Assembly (NCBI GenBank): GCA_003693705.1
Contig: RBZT01000409.1
Coordinates: 1-64,000 of the forward strand
Direction of reading: 5' to 3'
DNA: 64,000 nucleotides
Source of the DNA: Polymyxa betae
Taxonomy: Eukaryota; Endomyxa; Phytomyxea; Plasmodiophorida; Plasmodiophoridae
This document shows, in pieces, positions 21,848 through 36,171 of this stretch; position 1 is the first letter of the stretch; every line of letters begins with the position of its first letter. The notes under the pieces are model-generated. The model ran no database searches and was not told where the DNA came from. It saw only the letters and a list, made by a program, of their open reading frames with translations. The position numbers and the translations under genes were made by a program.

Positions 21848-24167
21848 TCAACTGACCGTGCAAGCGTTCAGCTTCTTGGCAATGGAGGATTGGGAATACT
21901 CCCGCCTTAAATAAACGTCTTCGCAGAGGCCCTGGTGCCTCTCCAGAATCCTCTGCAGATGCATTGAGGACAACCCGAAGAAGTTGCAGACATCGAGAGC
22001 CATTAGCTCGTGGGCGACGTCATTCGTTAGATAAGGCAAAACCCCAGATTCACCACTGTAAATATAATTCAGCAGCGCTACGAATGCCGGACCCGACAGA
22101 ACGCCATCACCGCCTGATGGGAACGTGCATACTCTCGTTTTGGCTTCTCGCATTCCTTCCAGGAACGAAAACGATCCGAAATATTTCGACCTGGCAGCCA
22201 ATATGACCTGCAATAAATAAGCCACATTGGCAGATACACCTGAAAATAGATGTAAATACCTGGTGAGCACCCAGCCTTTCCCTTTCCTTGCCGCACTGAA
22301 ACCTGATATCGAACGGGAGCGATTCTGCCTCCGCCTGAGCAAATGTCAGATGCTGCAAGCGGCCTAAGTCGCTGCACAGCGTCGAGGGTGGAATCGTGAC
22401 TTGAGAGAAGGATCTCAGATGCTGGTCATCAAGTTCATCACATTCGCCTCGATGAACAGATAGAAAGACGCTGATAAATTCGTCAAAACTCTCCAGGCCC
22501 GTTTCACTGCCGGCAATCTTGTGGAATTCTTCAGCGAGCTCGACGGTCATTCCGCGCCGAAGCCGACGCTGACATAGTGCCGCCAGCCTGGTCAGGCCCA
22601 ACGACGCCGCACAGAGCATCAATTGTAAACAGATATGAACATCATCGGCATGTGCAATATCATCACAATATAGAAACCATAATAGCCGCTCGACGATTTC
22701 GCCGGGATAATCTAAATGCAAGCGCGGATGTCTAGAATCCTCCAATAACAGACCAGCATCAAATGCAATCAAATCGGTTAAGCCAGGGCACCTCGTTCTG
22801 ACAATTAGCTGATGTGCTGAGAACACAGTCGTATCGTTCGCAACGACCTCTAAATCCGTCAGTGTTTCCGCTGACAACAGATTTGATAAATCCTCGCGCA
22901 GGGTGCATTCTCGCTCGCCTCGTTCATCTCCAGATAAATCCAACGTGATAGCATGAAGATCCCCGAACCGAATCTGGGCATCGGTGGACCCTTTTCCGCC
23001 CCAGATTAACAAATCCTTTCGAACTGGATCGAAGACACTGCCATGGAAATACCGGCCCCTGGGGATGGCCCCACCTGGGTTCATCAACTTGGTCCAAGTC
23101 CGAGCGGCGATATCTAATATGTATAGATCGGATTGGCAGGACTCCCTATCGGTACCGCCGAACACAAACGCCTTATCTCCATATATACACATCGAGTGAG
23201 CGAAACGACCGCCAGGCTTCGCTCCGGTGCAGTGCAGTTCAGTCCATTTCAACGAATCCATGTTCAGATACGACACGTCGTTGAGTTTGTAGTTGGCACG
23301 TTCAGCACCACCGAACAGAAGCATTTTGTTCTTGTCGAAGATGCCAGCGGCGTGTTTATAGCGGGCTGTGGGAGCCCCAGAATCCGACGACACCTTCCGA
23401 CACCGCTTCGATCGAATATCCAAGATAAAGAGTTCTTGGGAAAATTCTCTCCCGAACGTACCGCCGAATACGAACAGTTTGTTGTCGTAATAAACACATG
23501 TTTGACCGTATCGCGGCCCGAGAGTATCGCCTCGGAACTCGAGCTTTTTCCACACTCGGAATGTTAGATCGAATTCGTAGAAATCTGCCATGTTAGTATG
23601 GCCAAATGTCGACCCGCTTCCGCAGCAGATATACAGCTTTTGATGTTCGTGGTCAACGGTCGCCGAATGGCTTGTTCGAGCTGTTGGAGCCTGCCCGACA
23701 GGGGCGATTTCGCTCCAGACCATATGGTCCAGATCCAGAGCGTATAATCCATCCAGAGCACTGCTCTGGGCGTATCCACCGAACACATACATTACCCTGT
23801 CGTGATAGCTGGCTGTCAGGCCTGACATTGGCGGCGGCTGGTCGCCATCGAAGACGAGTTCTCGCCAGATCGAAGACGGACGCGAACGCTGGGCTTCGCG
23901 CGATTTGAAGAACGGGGACAGCGGCGAGTTGTTTCGAGGCGGCTTGGGCGATGGAGTGAAACCGGTCTGAATCAGCGGCCGCGACCGCTTCTGGTCTGGC
24001 GCCTTCTCATCGTCCAGCTCCATAGGCCGTGGACGTCGAACGAAATGACGAAAGACAGGAGAGGCGGTCGCGCCGCTGGGGCGATGGGACCCTGTGAGAA
24101 TCACCCTTGGAGGGCTGGTGGGGTGATGGGGTGCTCCTGGGGCAGGCGTCGTTTGGTAATGAGGCAA
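21848..24167 (-). CDS. Kelch-repeat protein with two BTB domains (LZTR1-like)
   Basis: Two exons (22260-24167 and 21848-22207) with a 52-nt phase-0 intron inside the second BTB domain give about 756 residues. A Pro-rich N-terminus is followed by six Kelch blades (MYVFGGYAQSS, LYICCGSGSTF, LFVFGGTFG, MLLFGGAERA, AFVFGGTDRE, LLIWGGKGST). BTB 1 begins TDLEVVANDTTVFSAHQLIV; BTB 2 reads FDIRFQCGKERERLGAHQ across the splice and continues VILAARSKYF. Kelch blades plus two tandem BTB domains is the layout of LZTR1, a CUL3 adaptor that directs Ras-family GTPases to ubiquitination in animals. Function here is inferred from architecture. The start could be the later Met at 24023, which would leave a Pro/His-rich leader untranslated. 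Confidence 0.85.
24120..24132 (-). promoter_or_regulatory. G-rich 13-mer shared with the leader at 12179-12191
   Basis: GGGGTGATGGGGT is identical to the motif just upstream of the secreted 613-residue protein. If translation of the Kelch-BTB protein starts at 24023, it is part of the 5' leader; otherwise it encodes APHHP in the N-terminus. Confidence 0.3.
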
Positions 24168-24758
24168 TCGGGGCGGCGCGGCCTGATCGGTCGATACGAT
24201 ACAGGCAGGCTCCAGATTGTTTTGGCGCCGATGTCGTCGTTAGACGACTCGCAGCGGCTTGACGACAGGCGAACGAGCCAGGGATAGATGGCGTACGTGG
24301 GCGCGATCAGATATTCTGTGCCGTCCGGTCGACCCGATCGTCACCGGATCATCCTCGGGCCAGGGGTTCCAGAACATCTTGTTCCTGACTGGTCTGCAAC
24401 ACCACTTTCGGCCGTCTGTTTACCTACTGTCATTTAGTCCGAATGCTTTACAGACGACCATTGTATTCGGTACAGGGTCTATGATCGGATCGTTTCGTTG
24501 TTTCCAAGATGAAAGCTTCAACATGGGAATCTCACAAACGGCCAATGTGGATTGTTAAGTTTTGCTCAGTTGCATGTTTTGAAGTTTCTCAGCAGGCGAA
24601 AATGATGTACTTTATAGCATGCCTCACAGTTGAATCATTACTTATAAGTTATAAACCAAGACTCGATATCCGAAATCTCACCAGAGAAATGTGCCGTCAT
24701 GATCCGCAATTTGTATTATCTCGTTCCAAGATATGGCCAATCAATACGATCACAATTT

Positions 24759-24822
24759 GTTCTTGATCGGGGGCACGTTCGGGCGACTATCCTCCCAAGA
24801 ACTGTTTGTATTGGATATCTGA
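24759..24822 (+). pseudogene. Decayed Kelch blade fragment (plus strand)
   Basis: This strand reads GGTFGRLSSQELFVLDI followed by a stop, matching FGGTFGREFSQELFILDI of the Kelch-BTB protein. It is in the opposite orientation to the parent gene and is only about one blade long. Confidence 0.65.
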
Positions 24823-24849
24823 TCCAATAGAGGACTTCGGTGAACTCTA

Positions 24850-25150
24850 ATTTTCACCCGTTTTGCAAAACGGGAAATCATGGAGTCGTTCGCCGCCGGC
24901 TGAGAGATGGTATGAGACTGTCCTCGATCAACAGCGGCGACCGTTTCTTGGTGTGCCGCCTCCTCATTGTCCAGCTCCTTAGGCCTCAGATGGCGAATTA
25001 AATGTTGAAATGTTGGAGAGACTGTCGTGCCGTGCCGCTAGGGCGTTGTTGAGATGATTATCGTCCAGGCCAGATTTGAGCGGTAAGAAACACAAGCTTT
25101 TATAGTTTAAACGGACCATCAGACCTGCACCGGCTTGACGACGACGGAAC
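24850..25150 (-). pseudogene. Decayed copy of the Kelch-BTB 5' end
   Basis: The region around 24852-25050 lines up with the parent's N-terminal coding segment near 23910-24085: shared text such as GTCCAGCTCC, ATCAGCGGC/ATCAACAGCGGC and GCCGCT(A/G)GGGCG, with many changes and indels. At about 25128, CGGCTTGACGAC matches parent upstream sequence near 24251, so the copy includes 5' flanking DNA. It is in the same orientation as the parent and does not encode a usable protein. Confidence 0.6.
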
Positions 25151-25691
25151 AGATGAGAAACACCGAAATAGACATGCTGGAAAGTATGGTTTTATAGTTA
25201 CGGATTCGTTTCTGAGCATTCGACTGAAAAGCGTTCTGTAATCGTAAAAAATCCTCAACGAATGGTTATGGTTGATAGATTCGAATATTTCAATAATATT
25301 TGCTTCAAAGACTTACTAACTGAGACAGAGGCAACGGCCGTTTTACAAGTTTCAATTACCCCGTAGCTTCCAAAATCAAGCCACGCTTGACGCTAGCAGA
25401 GTACCATCAGCAGGACGCGATTCCATCCATTCTGATTACTGCATTCGTTCCTACTGGGGTTGACAGCAGCAAAAGATTCTATCAGCATTACGATAGCTTC
25501 AACGCTCGAGAGTGAATTTCCCGGACAAATGGTGCGCTTGCGCGAAGCCTCACTCTGTGACGGACATCGAGAGGTTTCCTGCGTTATGTTGAATAGGTTG
25601 CATTGGACTGCGAGATTCATGACTTCCTCTTAGACTTTTCCATTCCTTTCGCAATTGTATCTAATCCTCTCTCAATCTTATACAAGCTGCG

Positions 25692-26777
25692 ATGCAGAAG
25701 GGCCAAGTCGATGGCGATCCCAGCACGGAGCCGTCCAGGCACTGTGCCATGTGCCTGAAGAAACTGCATGCAGTACGACTGTGCGGCGGCTGTCATCGTC
25801 GCTCCTATTGCAGCAACGAATGCCAAAATACGCGATTGGAAGTCGACAGGCCAATCCCACCGAATCTGGTGCAAGCTGGATTGTGGCGAGGAAGGCCTGG
25901 ATTGGTGTGTCGGCCCTGTCGCTGGTAAAGGACTCGGTGTGATCGCCCTTCGACGCATTCCAGCACGATACCGAATCATGGTTGATGGGGTTCGAGAATA
26001 CAGCGATCCGTCGTTCAAGACCTTGAGCCAAAGAACGGGACCATTGTTCAGAAAATCAATTTAAATCAGTTTCCCGGGCATGTTATATACGCCCGTCTGT
26101 CTCGAGTTAATCACAGCTGCCTGGCGAATGCTGATTGTTTCGATTATACACTTCACAAGGTCATGATTTTGTTCTCAAACCGAGTGATTGAGCCCGGTGA
26201 AGAGATCTGTTTCGCGTACAAAACATTCAGTAATCCGGAAGAGTATCTATCCCCAGAAGTAGCTCGGACGAAATTGCAGAATTCATGGAGCATAGTTTGC
26301 CCTCCAAATTGCTTCTGTTATAAAAAGGGCATTAGCGAATTGGGCATGAAAAGTCAAGAACTCGATCGATATCTTAAAGAGAACACGATGTATCCGGTAC
26401 AGGCTGTGGCGGCTTCTGAACAGCTGTTAAGTTTACTTGACGATCTGAATTCATCATATCTTGTCAGGGAGTCGATTCTGTACAACGGGTTCCTGGTGGG
26501 CATGGTTTCTAGAAAGACTTCTAAGAGAGCGTTGGGCTTTTTGAAAGAATCAGTGGAGATAATGGCCGATATCATAGAGCCAACTGCCCCTTTACTTCTC
26601 GAGCGACGCCGTTGGCTAAAAGATCCGACCGAATATGAGGATTATTTGATGTTGGACTATGTGGCCAACATAGACCGCTTCAACCTGGACAGGAGCTGTA
26701 TGGCCAGAGTCCGAGATAAATGGAAAGATATTGACTTCACGCCAGCAGAGTTAACCCATCTTCGATATGATGAATAA
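25692..26777 (+). pseudogene. MYND-SET methyltransferase-like gene with two frame breaks
   Basis: A MYND zinc finger (CAMCLKKLHAVRLCGGC, SYCSNECQ) starts in one frame. Just after SNECQ the matching continuation (RDWKSTGQSHRIWCKLDC) is in the +1 frame. The SET opening (GKGLGVIALRRIPARYRI) stays in that second frame. At about 26040 the match returns to the first frame for the SET core (RLSRVNHSCLANADCF with the NHSC motif, then GEEICFAYKTF) and runs on to the stop. No splice sites explain either shift. The family (SMYD-like) methylates lysines on histones or other proteins. Either the gene is decaying or the sequence has two single-base errors; everything else, including the catalytic NHSC and Y, looks intact. 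Confidence 0.7.
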
Positions 26778-27313
26778 ACTAACACGTTTGTTCTTTCCGA
26801 ATTGAACGTAGTCCGTTTCACTCTGGAGCAGTCTTTAAACGTTCATAGAAACGTCAAAAGCCTATATAGTTCATTCCACAAGGTTTTCGCTTCTGGAGTT
26901 TTGGGACTGGCCTATGGGCTTTTATACCTTGTTACATATCAAGGGTTTAGGGTTAGGGGATGAGCCATGACTTGAAAAACAATTATGTTGAAGATGGGCA
27001 ATATATCAGTTGATCCCGTAATATTCTATTCAGTTAATACCATTTTCAAGTATAACAAAATAATCCATGGTAGAATGTCATTGTAATATTCAGTTTACTG
27101 GATCGCTGATGTCATAGATCAATCAACAGGAGTTCTAAACAAATCGTCGATACGGCAAACATAAAGTTGTGAAATTTCTCGATCTCATCTTTAGCGCGAA
27201 GAGCTGACCCTGTCTGCACAACGATGTAGTAAACAAATTGGCACTTTCTGTAAGCGATTTTTCAGTGACGAGATTGTGATGCTGGGTGAATGGTGCGCAG
27301 TGTATCTGCGCCA
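26778..27313. other. Spacer with a telomere-like motif
   Basis: GGGTTTAGGGTTAGGG lies at 26942-26959. Nothing else is recognisable; the right part should hold the promoter of the BRCA1-like gene. Confidence 0.5.
26942..26959. repeat. Interstitial telomere-like motif
   Basis: AGGGTTTAGGGTTAGGGG lies between the MYND-SET gene and the BRCA1-like gene. Confidence 0.6.
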
Positions 27314-29033
27314 TGAGCGACGATGGCTCCGACGTCGGCTGCCTGATCCGCGAGCTGGAAGGCGCCCTCCGCTGTGCAGGATGGTACCCGACAATCGTCA
27401 GCCGCTCGCTCAACTGAACACGCCTGTAGCGTTCAGGTCACCAACGAGTCGTTCTCGTCATCGGTTTGCCAGCATACGTTCTGCGGGTAATGCTGGCCCC
27501 CGGAGTCGCCAATGGATCAGAATTGATGAAACCAGCCTAGGTCGTGCGTGGAATCGGTTTTGTCGTTATCGCCATCGCAGTGCCCAACCTGTAGCGTCCC
27601 GATCTGGCGACACAACATTCGATTCAATCCGATCATCGCCAACATCGTCAAGCAGATTGCCGATCTCGTCCAGCAAGTCTCCGACAATCCAACGCCGACG
27701 AAGGATTGTCAGGTTCAGCTGGATGGCGATCCAAATGTGATCCCGGAAGTAGATCATCGAGAGCCGTTAAAATCACCCCCAAACGATGTCGGTTTGGATA
27801 GCGAGCCGGAGGTGCCTTAATGGTATCAATTATCGTTTTAATGCTGAGATGAATGTAGACGGTTGTTGGCGATGACGATGGCGAACGGGAGAGGGTTGTG
27901 GCCAGCTTGTTAGAGCACGACAATCTTGATGTTTCTCCGGCATTGATCGCAGAGCCGTCGCCGTCATGGCAGCCACCGCCGACCTCATTGACGGCCATGC
28001 AAGAAGACCATCAAAAATTAATGGGATCGTATGCTGAGATGAATCTCAGCGCCATTCTCACTAATTTCGACCAAACTGTCCGATCGCTGCAACACCGATT
28101 AACCTTTTATCAATGTCGATATTGTAGAACCCAGACGATGCCAAGTTCGATACCAATCTTAGCCCAGCTTGCTTCTCGCCAACACAAGCTGAGAAACCGA
28201 AGGCCTTTGTCTTTCAAACATCCGGCTTGATGACGCAGGTCCAAATCTGAATTCGGCTCGATCTGGCTTATTTAATGATCATTTTGGTCTTAGAAGAAAG
28301 ATGTTCATGACAGATTACTGACTTTGGGGGCTTCAGCCGCCAATTGTATCTCCGATTGCACACATTTGATCGTGGCTGTCGATGAAGGCAATCGATGTCA
28401 ACGAACATTGAAATATGTCACTGCTCTTCTTCGAGGAATTTGGATCATCTCTGAAAAATGTAAACAGCGAACTTGATGAACTCTTCATAACGTTTTATGC
28501 TGAAATTTTCCTAACTGGCATTGGACTGTTTGCAGGGGTTGAGCGGTCATACGAAGAAGGTCGATGGGTGGACGAAAGCGATTACGAAGTGATGGGCGAC
28601 GCCTCTGTGCTGAACGTGATTAACGCACCACAGCGATCGCGGGTCAAGATTCCGTTTAACAATCGTGTTTTACAAAGCGTTGATCCTTATCATCAGATGT
28701 GTCGTATTCCTGTATTTGCCGGCTGCGTTATCGCGCTCGATGAAGGGTCCGAAATGCCTGATCTGGCCCCTCTGATCTGTCTTGGTGACGGTACAGTTGT
28801 CCAGCCTGAGCACCATTCGGGCGATGGCGACGTATTATTGATTTGCGAACATGAGCTCTCGACGAGAAGGTGCAGCAAATCACGATGCCGTATTCTTTTG
28901 CTAATCGGTGATTCTCAGGGCGAATCAGCTCGCCAAGCATTACGGTGTTATTCCAATATCAATGGCCTGGGTCTTCGATTGCTGTAGTCGTCTAGAGCAG
29001 ATCCCATGGCAATCATATCGCCTTGATCTATGA
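27314..29033 (+). CDS. BRCA1-like protein: N-terminal RING, C-terminal tandem BRCT
   Basis: Exons 27314-27383, 27430-27486, 27541-27811, 27859-28114, 28168 to about 28233, about 28312-28459, 28536-28869 and 28919-29033 give roughly 440 residues. Splicing assembles a RING: CAGC, then VCQHTFCGSC and QCPTCSVPIWRHNIRFNPII, of the BRCA1/BARD1 type with the basic post-RING helix. A low-complexity acidic linker follows. The first BRCT has THLIV, CQRTLKYVTALLRGIWIISE and W, then DESDYEVMGD and APQRSRVKI, close to BRCA1 text; the second ends HYGVIPISMAWVFDCC. BRCA1/BARD1 RINGs are E3 ubiquitin ligase modules and tandem BRCTs bind phospho-proteins at DNA breaks. The protein is much shorter than human BRCA1. 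The intron within the start of BRCT 1 (about 28234-28311) is uncertain and may use a GC donor. Confidence 0.85.
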
Positions 29034-29201
29034 GAGACGCAAACCTGTGATGTCATCACACAAACTTACTGAGCATCATTAATTCAGAAATGCAGCGGAA
29101 AGCAAGCAACATTATGGCGATGCACACGTAAATATTAATAAATTTATTAGGTTGACGACTGCTGGTAGATTAAGGCAAGCGTAAGATAGGACAATGTCGA
29201 T

Positions 29202-31353
29202 TCAACGCCTATAACGAATCCGGCGGAAGTTGAAATACAGATGTAGAATGCCACGCTCAAATTTGCAACGGAACCCATGACGCTGAGAACTCTCCCAAGG
29301 TTTGTTCACGATCTTGAAGGCGATGTCCTGATATGGGGGGCCCGCAGAAAACCGCAGAATGCAGAAATTCGGATCGTCGGGAATCTGAAATTATATTTCA
29401 GATAAAACAATCGACTAGCTGAAAATGCAATGCGGGACATCTCAAAAAACATCATCGCAAAAAAATACAACGGGCATTGTGAGGGAATGTTGCAGCATAC
29501 CTTTTCCTTGCGGAAAGTGGGCGGTACGGTAGAATCCAGTAGATCGGGATAGAAAAGATTAAATTTGTAGCCCTGGACAACTTTGGGAGGCGGATTATCG
29601 CGATCATAGTGAGTCTGGTTGTACTTGCTCCATTCAAAGCCGGATTTGACACAGTTGAAGAACATCGGCTTGCGCGGTTTGTACTTATCCGCCCAGATGA
29701 GTTTTTCGTCGGGCAATTGCACAACGTCGCCGAATGCCTCCTCGTCTTCGCCCATCTCACCATTCGCCAACAGCTCCATCCGCGAAGTCTAAGCTGTGTG
29801 AAAAAACTGCATTTATGAGGACGGTTTTTGCTTACCGATTCTTGCTGGGCAGGAGTATTGAACGGTTGATGAGCAGGAGCGAGAGCAGCCTGATCATCAA
29901 GCATTTGGCGTTGAGATAACTCCAAGATAACGGCGTCCTGATCGAGCACGGTTGCGGCACGATCGCCGTCAGCACTCCGAGAAAGAACGGCGTCGGCATC
30001 TTCGATCTTGATTTTTTTAGACGGGAGCATTTGATGTGATTCAGTCGCTAAATATTTCGATTTCAAACGCAGCAGATTAGCGTAGAATTCGCGAAGGAAG
30101 GCGTGTGTTATCGCAGCGTCCATCATGGCAAGCAGCGATTGCCAATAATCAACGTCTACGACCACATCTTGTTCATCATCAACGCCGCTCACTTTACGAA
30201 TCGCCGTCTCCTTCAGCTGGCGTAATTCTTCGGAGGTCTTTGTTAGGAACATGGTTTCGAGATCGGCTCGGACAGGATCCACCATAGAGGGCATCCCCGA
30301 CGATGCCGACGTCAACGCGTCATTGCAGACGACCTCTAAAGCAGTCCAGTATTCGACATTCGCGTTCAAATCAATTTGTTCCTGAATGTCTTTTCGTAAT
30401 TGTTGCAATTGCGATACACCAAGCCCTCTAAACACGACAGCTGGTTCTATCAAATCGAATATAACGTCTAGCAGCCGTTAGAAGGACTATAAAGGCGGCC
30501 CTGAGTTTGTTACCGTCAAAATCATCCAAAGAATCAGAATGGCCGGAGGCCTTCGCTTTGATTTCTTCATAATCCAGAATAAGCAGATTATTAGCGAGCA
30601 GGTCGAACGGTGTCGCCCGGTTCTCTTTAATGCGTTTTGTGACACGAATGCGATTCTGAATATAATGCCATTAGCGTTTGGATTTCAGACTCACAATGAG
30701 TAAACCTGCTCTCGGTGAAATTCCTCTTCTTTTTGATCCCAATTGGCGTTAATCTCCTTCTCCATTTCCCGAGACATAATCGCCTTCATCTCCTCCATCT
30801 GTTCTTTCTCAATTTCGCGCTCTTCCTTTCGCGACTTAATGCGCTGAATTTCATCGCGTAACTCCAACTGCCTCCTATTTCGCTTTAAGAGCTCAACAAT
30901 AAGCCGCTCTATCGAATTCACCTTTTCAACTTTTTCTCAACTTTCTTCAGCGATGATTTACTACCTGAAATCAATCCGGTTAGCAATAATAACATTGAAA
31001 CAATACCAATAGGAGAGGAAACTCAGCAGATATAAAATTTTAAATGATGACGTCAGGGTTGAGCTCAGAAAATGAAGTGAGAAGACATACCAGAGCCAAG
31101 CTCTTTCTTATGCTTCTTATTCCATACGAAAACGTTTGATAATGAGCGATCTCCAAACGGATTGGATTCATTGGTATAACCGAACAGCGATTCGTCTTTC
31201 AAATTCTGTTTCTCGAGCCGCTTTTGACGGCGCCGCTCCTCTCTATCTAACTAATCTTAGCTGATCTCGTCGCGATCCACAATCAGTCGCCGTACCCAAT
31301 GAGCGGCGGCGATCGGCATCACGCTGGTCTCGGTTAGGTGATCGCTTGCTCAT
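29202..31353 (-). CDS. CACTIN: Cactin, splicing-associated protein
   Basis: Exons 31296-31353, 31091-31246, 30706-30935, 30514-30655, 29836-30467, 29501-29788 and 29202-29384 assemble a full cactin. The N-terminus is Arg/Ser-rich (MSKRSPNRDQRDADRRR), then LFGYTNESNPFGD, a Glu/Lys coiled coil, FHREQNRIRVTKRIKENRA, the central cactin domain, and the hallmark C-terminal domain: KYKPRKPMFFNCVKSGFEW, YDRDNPPPKVVQGYKFNLFY and RGILHLYFNFRR at the very end. Cactin works with the spliceosome in the nucleus and supports splicing fidelity and chromosome cohesion in fission yeast and animals. It is absent from Saccharomyces. All introns are 46-155 nt with frame-consistent joins. Confidence 0.9.
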
Positions 31354-34195
<2,842 letters not shown>

Positions 34196-34274
34196 AGAAT
34201 CCCTGCCAATACTTATTGATCGAATAAACTCTAACAAATAGATATGCAGATTTAAACAAAAAATATTATCTAGA

Positions 34275-36171
34275 TTATAACGTAGCTTTAAATAGAGATG
34301 GCGGCTGCGGTGTCGAGACATTTTCCACTTCCATGGAAGAGGGAGCAGAGCTTGTGGCAGTAGTATTGCTTCTAGAAACCGGCGCTTTCGAAGCGATGAC
34401 TTTTTTGACGGGCGCCCCACTCGGTGCAGGTTTCTTCTTCGATTTTGACTTCGAGCTCGGAGTTATACCTGCTGCTTTCTGTGCTGCCTGCAGGTCTTGT
34501 TTCAGTTGCAGTGTATCCTGCTCCTTGCGAGCCACGTATCGTTGAAGATTAAATAATGTCAAGTAATCTTGTCGGAGACGATCATACATGTCACCTATGC
34601 GAAATGTTATCAAATGGAATCAATGCAACAAGCAATATTCTTTATAAAACGATCATTCACAACAGGAAATCCAAACAACTTACAGACGACCGCAGTCGGG
34701 GTTGGTAAATGCTGAACAGTAAGCCCGGCCTCTTCCAGCTCCGTTTCCAATTGCTTTTGTAGTCTTTGGTTAACAAGAGTGGGCACAGATAAAAGTTGCT
34801 GATGTCGTAAATAGACACCTGAAGGACGGTTTGGAAAAGCGTTTCCTATGACAACATGATCTGGCAAGCCTGAAAACGGATTCTGGCGCTGTTCTTCTTC
34901 CGTAGGAGGCTGATCTACAATTTAGAGTTTTTCAGAACTTGGAGATAAGCTTAGCTTACTCGAGTGCTGCGCCTTTTTACAACACCTTCCGTAATAGCAT
35001 TGCTCATCTTAGTGATGGCTTTTTGAACCTTGACTAGACGTCTGGCTTCACTTAGCTCCTGCTTGCGGCCCCTGATTGTCTGTTCTATTTTGAAATTTTC
35101 TAAGACCAGTTGAGCGACTTCTTTCTCTTCTTCTTGAGTTCTCTTCAGCAGTAATTCAAGTTGCGCTGGGAAAATAATTAGCAACATTAACATTGCGAGA
35201 ATAATACAGGACGCAGGCATAAACAAGATGAAAAAATAGCATAGCCATGAATTTTAGCAACTGAAATTTACCTCTGCGCAATCGTTCTTGGGAGTCGTCG
35301 TAAGGCTCCATTATTGATGGATTCTCCTCATGATCCAAATTTCTCGATCTTGTCAATGTCATTTGGATTTCATAAAACCCTGTAGAGCAATGTTAAATCA
35401 TGCATGGACTCATAGCAGCAATACTTTGCTTGACTTGTTCAACAGTTCTGGATGGCTGTATGCGGTCCGCAATAATGACAAACCGCCTATCGAATTGCTG
35501 TACCAAGTCCAGCAGCTGATCTGTTTGATCCTTTGTCCAGGATTCGCTTGTGCAAAGGTTCTCGTATTCGTCATCAGTATACCTGAATTTATGATGAAAA
35601 AAAACGTTGAAAAAGGAAAAAACTGTGACCTAAGAGCAGCAATTGTCTGGCTAATAGAAGACGGCTTGGCTGAGCTTGTACTCCGATGCCACCGTTTAAC
35701 GCACCCTTTGTTGGCTCGGTACCAATGGCTGACATGACCAGTACCAAGCCTGATGTCGTAGCATGGAGCAACAGAGACTGTTTTCATGGTGAGAATGGAT
35801 GACAGCAAAGGTGCCGAAAACAATGAATAAACTGCCAAGCGAGATGAAATCATCAAATAACGAAGAAGTTCGGAAATGGAAACAATGTTGCAATTCTGAA
35901 GTATTTAGGACATAGCGGATATCCAAAGCGATTTAAAAACAAGAGATCGCAACCAAACGAAAAACAAATGGCTAATTAGACCTGTTGTGAATGAAGATCG
36001 AGGTCTCCGACCTAAGCCGCTGGAGATAGATTGAGCTCGGCTGCGCTTGCGCCGGTTCTTTTTCGGGACAGAGACGGCGGTCACATCAGGCTCGCGGTTA
36101 ACGTCGGTTAGATCGATTTGGACCGTTGCTGGAGGTCCGTCTTTTTCCAGCATAGCCACCTCTGGTGACAT
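34275..36171 (-). CDS. SWC4/DMAP1-like subunit of SWR1/NuA4 chromatin complexes
   Basis: The 3' exons are clear: 35425-35582, 35272-35379, 34960-35165, 34684-34909 and 34275-34594. They encode the SANT-like core YTDDEYENLCTSESWTKDQT and FDRRFVIIADRI, then RTVEQVKQRFYEI, PSIMEPYDDSQERLRR, a coiled coil (RTQEEEKEVAQLVLENFKIE) and the DMAP1/SWC4 C-terminal region (SGVYLRHQQL, LPTPTAVVCDMYDRLRQDY). The tail is Lys/Ser/Pro-rich. SWC4/DMAP1 is a nuclear subunit shared by the histone H2A.Z-depositing SWR1 and acetylating NuA4/TIP60 complexes. The N-terminal exon probably begins at 36171 (basic KKNRRKRSRAQS), but exons between 35583 and 35990 are not resolved. Confidence 0.78.

Larger units (their letters stand above)
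24168..25691. other. Spacer containing Kelch-BTB derived debris
   Basis: No intact gene. It holds the presumed promoter of the Kelch-BTB gene and two decayed fragments of that gene, listed separately. The stretch 25160-25690 shows nothing I can support. Confidence 0.5.
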
